Assembly: GCA_021819345.1 (NCBI GenBank)
Contig: JAKARG010000091.1
Span: 1-9,807, forward strand
Origin: Actinomycetes bacterium
GTDB lineage: Bacteria > Actinomycetota > Acidimicrobiia > Acidimicrobiales > Palsa-688
Direction: 5' to 3'
DNA: 9,807 nucleotides
Below, in pieces: positions 5,530 through 9,807 of this stretch (position 1 is its first letter; every line of letters begins with the position of its first letter). The translations under genes and the position numbers were made by a program. Under the pieces are notes generated by a model, which did not search any database, had not been told where the DNA came from, and was given only the letters and a program-made list of their open reading frames with translations.

Positions 5530-7062
5530 ATGACTTTTGAGCACCTGTTCCCCAGAATGGCGACTCGCAGACACCGATCACCTGGCCCTTCCTGGGGAGC
5601 GAGCCCGGAGAAGCCTCTTTCTCATCGGGACCTCGCACGCATCGACATCCACCGACCCCGGCCAACGCGACAGCTCCAGAAGGTAATGCTGGCCTCCTCT
5701 TCCGTAGCGCTGTCGGGCCTCTTGGCCGCCTGTGGTGCCACCTCGCCCAGCTCCACGAGCGCCACATCCGCGACAAAGGCTCCTTTGGCCGCCAAGCCGC
5801 CGAAGCCCGGCACCGACCTGAATGCTCAGACCACCACGAGTACCTGCTATTCAGGCGCAACGAAGATCGTGTTCTGGAGTTGGGTACCCGGGATCTATCG
5901 TCCTATCAACCTCTTCAATGAGACCCACCCGAAGGTTTGCGTGGACTGGGTGAACACGGCTGCCTATGCAGGTCAGAAGGAGTATGTGAAGCTAGAAGCA
6001 GCATTCAAGGCTGACTCGGGCGTGCCGGACGTCGTCCAGATCACGCAGGGTCACCTGTCGGATTTGATCCTGACGAAGCACCTCCTCAACCTCGTCCCTT
6101 ATGGTGCTGACAAAATAAAGAATGCTTATGTACCCTGGGTGTGGAAGATCGTGTCTCCGTTCAGCAATCACGACGTCTATTCCATACCGCAAGACAGCGG
6201 ACCGATGGGCCTTCTGTACAATACCTCGTTGTTCAAGAAGTACGGCCTGGCTATACCGAGGACTTGGGCGCAGTTCGCGAGCGAGGCAGCAGTGGTTCAC
6301 AAGGCACACCCAGGTGTTTACCTGGCCAACATCCAGCAATTGACCGAGATACAGCTGTTCTGGTGGCAGACGGGCGCTTTTCCGGTCAAGTGGCAGGGAA
6401 GTGCCAACCTCACCCTCAACTACGATCAACCTGCCGCCGTCAAAGCGGCCGATTACTGGCAGAAGCTCTGGTCCGCCGGCGACCTTGCCAACTTGTCAGG
6501 AACCGCGGAGACCACGGCGCTCACCCGCGGCGACGTGCTCAGTGCTCTCGCACCCGCGTGGTATCCCGACGTTTACACGACCCCTGGTAAGACCACGGGT
6601 GAATGGAGCATTGCATTGCTTCCGCAATGGACGGCTGGAGCAAAGGACAATGTGAACGACGGCGGTTCGACGGATGCCGTTACGACCAACACCAAGCACC
6701 CCAAGCAAGCCGCCGAGTTCGCGATCTGGCTCAACTCGACGAAAGCTTCCTGGAACCTCATGGTCAAACCTCCAATCCTTCTATTCCCCACAGTCAAGTC
6801 AGTCCTAGCCGAATCGAGCTTCGCAGACCAGAAGATTCCTCTGACGGGGTCCGAGCAACTCGAGAAGGTTTATGGTTCGATCGCGAACACCGTGAAGACC
6901 GACTGGCAGTGGAGCCCCGTTCAGCAATATACCGACACGGTGATCACTGACGACGTCGATCTCGTCGTGGAGCACAAGATGACTTTCGCTGGTCTCGTCC
7001 AGAATGTGCAGAAGCAAAGTGTCGCCTACGCGAAGAGCGAGGGCTTCACGGTCCACACGTAG
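5530..7062 (+). CDS. Carbohydrate ABC transporter solute-binding lipoprotein
   Basis: This is the extracellular receptor of the importer: a family 1 solute-binding protein that would capture a sugar or oligosaccharide and deliver it to the two permeases encoded downstream. From ATG 5530 it has 510 residues. AAGGAGG at 5513-5519, ten bases upstream, supports this start. A hydrophobic stretch at residues 52-67 (VMLASSSVALSGLLAA) ends in a lipobox LAAC with Cys68 as the lipid-modified residue, followed by a Ser/Thr/Ala/Pro linker. The mature domain shows family features: KIVFWSWVPGIYRPINLFN near the start, GVPDVVQITQGHLSD, and the hinge-side motif YSIPQDSGPMGLLYNTSLFKK. The distinctive feature is about 50 residues of basic, hydrophilic sequence before the hydrophobic core, much longer than a normal signal n-region. 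The substrate is not readable. Galactosides are tempting given the neighbouring genes, but a different glycan is equally possible. Confidence 0.9.
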   Translation: MTFEHLFPRMATRRHRSPGPSWGASPEKPLSHRDLARIDIHRPRPTRQLQKVMLASSSVALSGLLAACGATSPSSTSATSATKAPLAAKPPKPGTDLNAQTTTSTCYSGATKIVFWSWVPGIYRPINLFNETHPKVCVDWVNTAAYAGQKEYVKLEAAFKADSGVPDVVQITQGHLSDLILTKHLLNLVPYGADKIKNAYVPWVWKIVSPFSNHDVYSIPQDSGPMGLLYNTSLFKKYGLAIPRTWAQFASEAAVVHKAHPGVYLANIQQLTEIQLFWWQTGAFPVKWQGSANLTLNYDQPAAVKAADYWQKLWSAGDLANLSGTAETTALTRGDVLSALAPAWYPDVYTTPGKTTGEWSIALLPQWTAGAKDNVNDGGSTDAVTTNTKHPKQAAEFAIWLNSTKASWNLMVKPPILLFPTVKSVLAESSFADQKIPLTGSEQLEKVYGSIANTVKTDWQWSPVQQYTDTVITDDVDLVVEHKMTFAGLVQNVQKQSVAYAKSEGFTVHT

Positions 7063-7068
7063 CCACTA

Positions 7069-7154
7069 GGCTCGCAGCGAAGCGGCTCCCTACGGACTCC
7101 AGAGCTCGGATACAGAGCTCGGAGGAGTCCGTAGGGAGCTGCCGGCTGCGAGCC
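7069..7154 (+). promoter_or_regulatory. Large stem-loop between binding-protein and permease genes
   Basis: GGCTCGCAG (7069-7077) pairs with CTGCGAGCC (7146-7154), and after a 7-by-6-base internal loop GCTCCCTACGGACTCC (7085-7100) pairs perfectly with GGAGTCCGTAGGGAGC (7124-7139). That makes 25 Watson-Crick pairs. The 23-base apical region is a direct repeat of AGAGCTCGGA (7101-7110 and 7114-7123); its two palindromic GAGCTC copies can pair with each other and extend the stem. It begins six bases after the binding-protein stop and ends 42 bases before the first permease. No T-run follows. In mal-type operons a stem-loop at this spot protects the binding-protein mRNA and lowers permease expression; that role is inferred here. 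Confidence 0.75.
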
Positions 7155-7196
7155 ACGGTTCAACCTCAAGGTCTAGCTGAAAGGCGGTTCGACGAT

Positions 7197-8171
7197 TTGG
7201 CAATCGGCCTCGCAGGAGCGGCCGGACCCGTTGTAGCAGATAGTTCTCGCGAGGGGGATCGACGTAGGTCATCGTCGGGGCGACGCGGCATACGTTGGGA
7301 CGGGCTCCGGCCGTATCTGTTCCTCGCTCCTTTTCTTATCACGTTCTTGGTTTTCAGTGTCGGACCGGTGCTCTACTCGATCTATTTGAGCCTCTTCGCG
7401 ACGCCACTTATCGGTCCGAGGAAGTTCGTTGGTCTTCAGAACTTCATCAACGCTTTCAGTGATCAAAGTTTTTGGAGTGGTGTCGAGCGGGTAGCGTTGT
7501 TTGGGATCATCCAGGTTCCACTGATGCTGTTGATCGCGCTCTTCTTTGCCATAGTGTTCGATCTCGAGCTGGTTCGCCGCGGAGCCGGCATCCTCCGTCT
7601 CATTTATTTCTTGCCCTACGCGATCCCCGGTGTCATCTCGGCACTGATGTGGGGCTATCTATACGAACCGCGCTACAGCCCCTTCGACACCATCCTCACC
7701 CAACTCGGGCTGGGTAATGTAAATTTCGTTGGTGGCAATATTGTCCTCGCATCGATCGGCAATATAGTCACCTGGGAGTACGTCGGTTACAATATGATCA
7801 TTTTGTACGTAGTGCTCCGGAGCAGCCCGAGGGAGCTCATCGACGCGGCGGTGGTAGATGGAGCGAAGCTCTGGGATATCGTTAGGTACGTCAAAATACC
7901 GATGGCTCGTATCGGTTTGTTCCTTACTGCAATCCTCTCGATAATAGGAACACTCCAGCTCTTCACGGAGCCCGAGATTCTTTCGTCATTCTCGACAGCA
8001 GTGAACACGAGCTATACGCCGAACATCTATATCTACACCGTGGCCTTCACCAATAACAACTTGAACTACGCTGCGGCGCTGTCGGTACTAGTCGGAGTCA
8101 TTACCGTGGTCGCGACGGCCGTCTTCCTTGGACTGAATCGACTGCGACAGCGGCGAGCAGGCATAAGTTGA
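7197..8171 (+). CDS. Sugar ABC transporter permease, MalF type
   Basis: This is the first of the two membrane subunits that would form the sugar channel with the permease encoded next. It has 324 residues. A charged cytoplasmic tail (residues 15-37) precedes the first membrane segment, PYLFLAPFLITFLVFSVGPV, at about 39-58, whose LAP motif is typical of MalF-like subunits. Further hydrophobic segments lie at about 99-121, 134-154, 182-207, 237-256 and 292-312. The cytoplasmic EAA loop that docks the ATPase is clear at about 213-239, with LIDAAVVDGA followed by the KIPMA end. The start is a TTG at 7197, read because AAGGCGG at 7181-7187 lies nine bases upstream and no ATG or GTG fits before the first membrane segment. 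The gene contains several ATA codons and many T-ending codons, unlike galT and galK. The role is secure; the substrate is unknown. Confidence 0.93.
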   Translation: MAIGLAGAAGPVVADSSREGDRRRSSSGRRGIRWDGLRPYLFLAPFLITFLVFSVGPVLYSIYLSLFATPLIGPRKFVGLQNFINAFSDQSFWSGVERVALFGIIQVPLMLLIALFFAIVFDLELVRRGAGILRLIYFLPYAIPGVISALMWGYLYEPRYSPFDTILTQLGLGNVNFVGGNIVLASIGNIVTWEYVGYNMIILYVVLRSSPRELIDAAVVDGAKLWDIVRYVKIPMARIGLFLTAILSIIGTLQLFTEPEILSSFSTAVNTSYTPNIYIYTVAFTNNNLNYAAALSVLVGVITVVATAVFLGLNRLRQRRAGIS

Positions 8172-8189
8172 GGCGCGGGCAAGTCAGCC

Positions 8190-8203
8190 ACCCGCGTGCG
8201 GGT
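8190..8203 (+). repeat. Small hairpin between the two permease genes
   Basis: ACCCG at 8190-8194 pairs with CGGGT at 8199-8203 around a four-base loop CGTG, 19 bases after the first permease stop. Five base pairs are weak evidence; there is no T-run, and the second permease needs read-through from upstream. Confidence 0.3.
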
Positions 8204-8282
8204 TCCACGTGAGAGAAGACACAAGATGAGACTGAGCCGACCGGGCTGTGATTCACATAATGCATGGTGGAGAAGCACGAGT

Positions 8283-8288
8283 GGGGAG
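8283..8288 (+). promoter_or_regulatory. Ribosome-binding site deciding the second permease start
   Basis: GGGGAG lies eight bases before the ATG at 8297. The upstream in-frame ATG at 8264 has no purine-rich site before it, so 8297 is preferred. Confidence 0.6.
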
Positions 8289-8296
8289 CTGTGGCG

Positions 8297-9241
8297 ATGA
8301 TCGAAAGTGGTGAAAGGTCAGTGCTCGGGCACGGCATCTCGGCGAAGCCAGGAAGCGCTAGGCGACGCCCAGACATCTATCGGATCTACGGCGCAAGACG
8401 CCCTGTCATATGGTTGGTGAACTTTCTGGCTGTATTGTTTGGCGTCTACATCTTGATCCCCCTCTATTGGATCCTGCTGGGGTCGATGAAGACGAACAAC
8501 AATGTCGTCAATTCATTTGGCTTCTTCCCGGCTCTCCCATTCTTTCTCTTTGAGAATCTCAGCCGATTGTTCACTTACGACAATGGTGAGTTCGGTCGCT
8601 GGCTCCTCAACACGCTGTTCTATTCACTTTCAGCAGGAGTGGGCGGAACGATCTTTGCATCCTTTGCAGGTTTTGCGTTCGCGAAATATCGGTTCACGGG
8701 GCGGCGCGCGATCATGGGCCTGGTCCTTGCGGTTGTTGCCGTGCCCGCCACGGCGCTCACTATCCCGCTTTATCTTCTCTATACCGATTTGCGGCTGACC
8801 AATAATCCCCTCGGAATCATCTTGCCGGGGCTCGGCACGGCGTTCGGTGCCTTCCTGATGTTCGTCTATGTGAGAGGTTCCGTGCCCGACTCTGTCCTCG
8901 ATGCAGCCCGTGTAGACGGAGCGAGTGAGAGTCGCGTGTTCTGGCGTGTCGCGCTACCGATGACGTTGCCGGGGGCGGTGACCGTATTACTCTTTACTAT
9001 CGTGGGTACGTGGAATAATTATTTCTTGCCTCTCCTGATCTTCACAAAAACGAGTCTGTTCCCTCTCACGCTCGGGCTTGCGGGATGGAACTCCTCTACG
9101 TCTTCGGGCTACGGCACGCACATCCTCTACGCTCTGATCGTCACGGGGGGCCTGGTGACGATGCTTCCGACGATTGTGCTGTTCCTTGCTCTCCAGAAGT
9201 ACTGGAGGCAGGGACTGACCCTCGGGAGCACGGTGGGCTGA
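8297..9241 (+). CDS. Sugar ABC transporter permease, MalG type
   Basis: This is the second membrane subunit, expected to pair with the permease encoded just upstream. From ATG 8297 it has 314 residues; an ATG at 8264 in the same frame would add 11 but lacks a ribosome-binding site. The first membrane segment is at about 38-60 (WLVNFLAVLFGVYILIPLYW). The sequence SFAGFAFAKYRFTGRRA at 122-138 is a standard MalG-type stretch. Further membrane segments lie at about 140-160, 171-193, 225-247 and 276-300. The ATPase-docking EAA loop is at about 199-225, with LDAARVDGAS and the ALPMTLPG end. The C-terminus, LALQKYWRQGLTLGSTVG, matches the family's conserved tail. The gap from the first permease is about 125 bases and contains a small hairpin (8190-8203). 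No ATPase gene follows; the operon ends here and meets a convergent gene. The substrate is unknown. Confidence 0.92.
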   Translation: MIESGERSVLGHGISAKPGSARRRPDIYRIYGARRPVIWLVNFLAVLFGVYILIPLYWILLGSMKTNNNVVNSFGFFPALPFFLFENLSRLFTYDNGEFGRWLLNTLFYSLSAGVGGTIFASFAGFAFAKYRFTGRRAIMGLVLAVVAVPATALTIPLYLLYTDLRLTNNPLGIILPGLGTAFGAFLMFVYVRGSVPDSVLDAARVDGASESRVFWRVALPMTLPGAVTVLLFTIVGTWNNYFLPLLIFTKTSLFPLTLGLAGWNSSTSSGYGTHILYALIVTGGLVTMLPTIVLFLALQKYWRQGLTLGSTVG

Positions 9242-9388
9242 GGAGGGATCGGGCGGCGCTCGTGCGTCGGAGCGAACCGGCGGACGGGGGTGCGCGGAGC
9301 GCAGCTCGGGTGGCGCGGTTCCGTGCTCAGAGCGAGGACGACTGGGCGATGCTGTGTCGGCCAGCGTCATGGGGCTGCCCCTGGGAGG

Positions 9389-9426
9389 CTTCGCTTGCGG
9401 CGGGCACTCGGGTGCCGTAAGCGAAG
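9389..9426. terminator. Hairpin between convergent genes, probable bidirectional terminator
   Basis: CTTCGCTTGC at 9389-9398 pairs with GTAAGCGAAG at 9417-9426, ten pairs including one G-T. Above a four-base bulge, GGCAC (9403-9407) pairs with GTGCC (9412-9416) around the loop TCGG. It sits between the permease gene ending at 9241 and the sulfatase gene ending at 9522 on the other strand, where a shared terminator is expected. No T-run flanks it on either side, as is common in high-GC actinobacteria. Confidence 0.6.
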
Positions 9427-9448
9427 ATCTGCCGGGACGGGCTGCTAT

Positions 9449-9468
9449 CTCTCGTTACTGCCCGAGAG
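9449..9468. repeat. Second hairpin in the convergent gap
   Basis: CTCTCG at 9449-9454 pairs with CGAGAG at 9463-9468 around an eight-base loop. It lies 22 bases right of the stronger hairpin and may add to termination of either transcript. No gene was recognised in the rest of 9242-9521. Confidence 0.4.
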
Positions 9469-9521
9469 GGGTTGTCAGTGTTTGGCGCGCGAACGCCCGT
9501 GTGGGGAGCGGCCGGCAGGGC

Positions 9522-9807
9522 TCATGGCCCAGGGGGCAGCTGCCGGAAGGTCTCATCGGCGAGTGTGTCTAGCGGGGCCAGCTGGCCGAGGCCGGTGACC
9601 GGGAGCGACCACCCGTCGTGGTCTGGTTCGGCCCAGCGGGAGAACCACCGATCGAGCTCAGCAGCCAGGTCGGCCCGGACCTGCGCATGGGCGGGCGAGC
9701 CGGACAAGTTCTCGGTCTCGCCGGGGTCGGCGCCGAGGTCGTAGAGCTCGTCGGGCCAGGAGCCGTTGCGTGCCACGTACTTCCAGTCCCTGGTGCGGAT
9801 CATAGAT
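9522..9807 (-). CDS. Sulfatase (arylsulfatase family), C-terminal fragment
   Basis: About 95 residues of a protein that continues beyond the right edge of the window; the frame is still open at 9807. The fragment has the standard sulfatase ending: SMIRTRDWKYVARNG, then DELYDLGADPGETENL, then an acidic and aromatic helix (LAAELDRWFSRW) and a tail of about 35 residues ending RQLPPGP. The DELYDL-D-P-E-NL block is highly characteristic of type I sulfatases, which hydrolyse sulfate esters using a formylglycine made from an active-site Cys or Ser. That residue and the metal ligands are N-terminal and lie outside the window, so activity and substrate cannot be judged. The Met at 9803 is internal, not the start. 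The gene converges on the importer operon across a 280-base gap with hairpins, so the two are separate transcripts, though both could serve use of one sulfated glycan. Confidence 0.85.
   Translation of the reverse strand, partial: SMIRTRDWKYVARNGSWPDELYDLGADPGETENLSGSPAHAQVRADLAAELDRWFSRWAEPDHDGWSLPVTGLGQLAPLDTLADETFRQLPPGP

Noticed and set aside
9354..9572. Plus-strand frame starting MSASVMGLPLGGFACGG, faintly like the PLGG motif at the start of GH116 enzymes
   Set aside because: Similarity stops after a few residues, and the following sequence contains the terminator-like hairpin at 9389-9426 and overlaps the sulfatase end.
1..9807. tRNA genes, CRISPR repeats, insertion sequences or attachment sites
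   Set aside because: No cloverleaf with a conserved T-loop, no regularly spaced repeats, no transposase motifs and no terminal inverted repeats with target duplications were seen.

Overview
The window is from a high-GC bacterium, most likely an actinobacterium. galT, galK and the flanking genes end almost every codon in G or C, and their protein sequences read as actinobacterial types. No rRNA, tRNA, CRISPR array or transposase was seen, so finer placement is not possible from this window.

Minus strand, 1-4865. The left edge holds the first 36 codons of an aldehyde dehydrogenase (succinate-semialdehyde dehydrogenase type). A Leloir galactose cluster runs right to left. It starts with a wrecked GH42 beta-galactosidase (about 4865-3558), followed by the sensor half of a DeoR-family repressor whose DNA-binding half is gone (3557-3027). 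Next come an unrecognised 145-residue protein (3030-2593), galT (2596-1613) and galK (1569-346). The DeoR remnant, the unknown gene and galT are joined by 4-base ATGA stop/start overlaps, so they were built as one translationally coupled operon. The intact genes would turn galactose into galactose-1-phosphate and then UDP-galactose. The enzyme that would release galactose from beta-galactosides, and the repressor that probably controlled the set, are both broken.

Middle, 4866-5529. This 664-base region has no convincing gene. It holds a candidate plus-strand promoter (5185-5213) and a strong inverted repeat with two mutually exclusive pairings (5377-5438), placed as a long leader for the next operon.

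Plus strand, 5530-9241. A carbohydrate ABC importer is encoded by a lipoprotein solute-binding protein and two permeases of the MalF/MalG type. A large stem-loop lies between the binding protein and the first permease, where such elements often set unequal expression. No ATPase gene is present, so a shared ATPase encoded elsewhere (MsiK type) is the likely partner. These genes use clearly more A/T-ending codons (ATA, AAA, TAT, AAT) than the galactose cluster.

Right end, 9242-9807. Two hairpins lie in the convergent gap, followed by the C-terminal end of a sulfatase on the minus strand that continues past the window. An importer beside a sulfatase hints at uptake of a glycan-derived, possibly sulfated, sugar, but the substrate cannot be read from the sequence.

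The observations most worth following up are the decayed lacZ-type gene fused to a repressor without its helix-turn-helix, the coupled unknown protein, the pentapeptide repeat inside GalK, and the two RNA structures around the importer genes.
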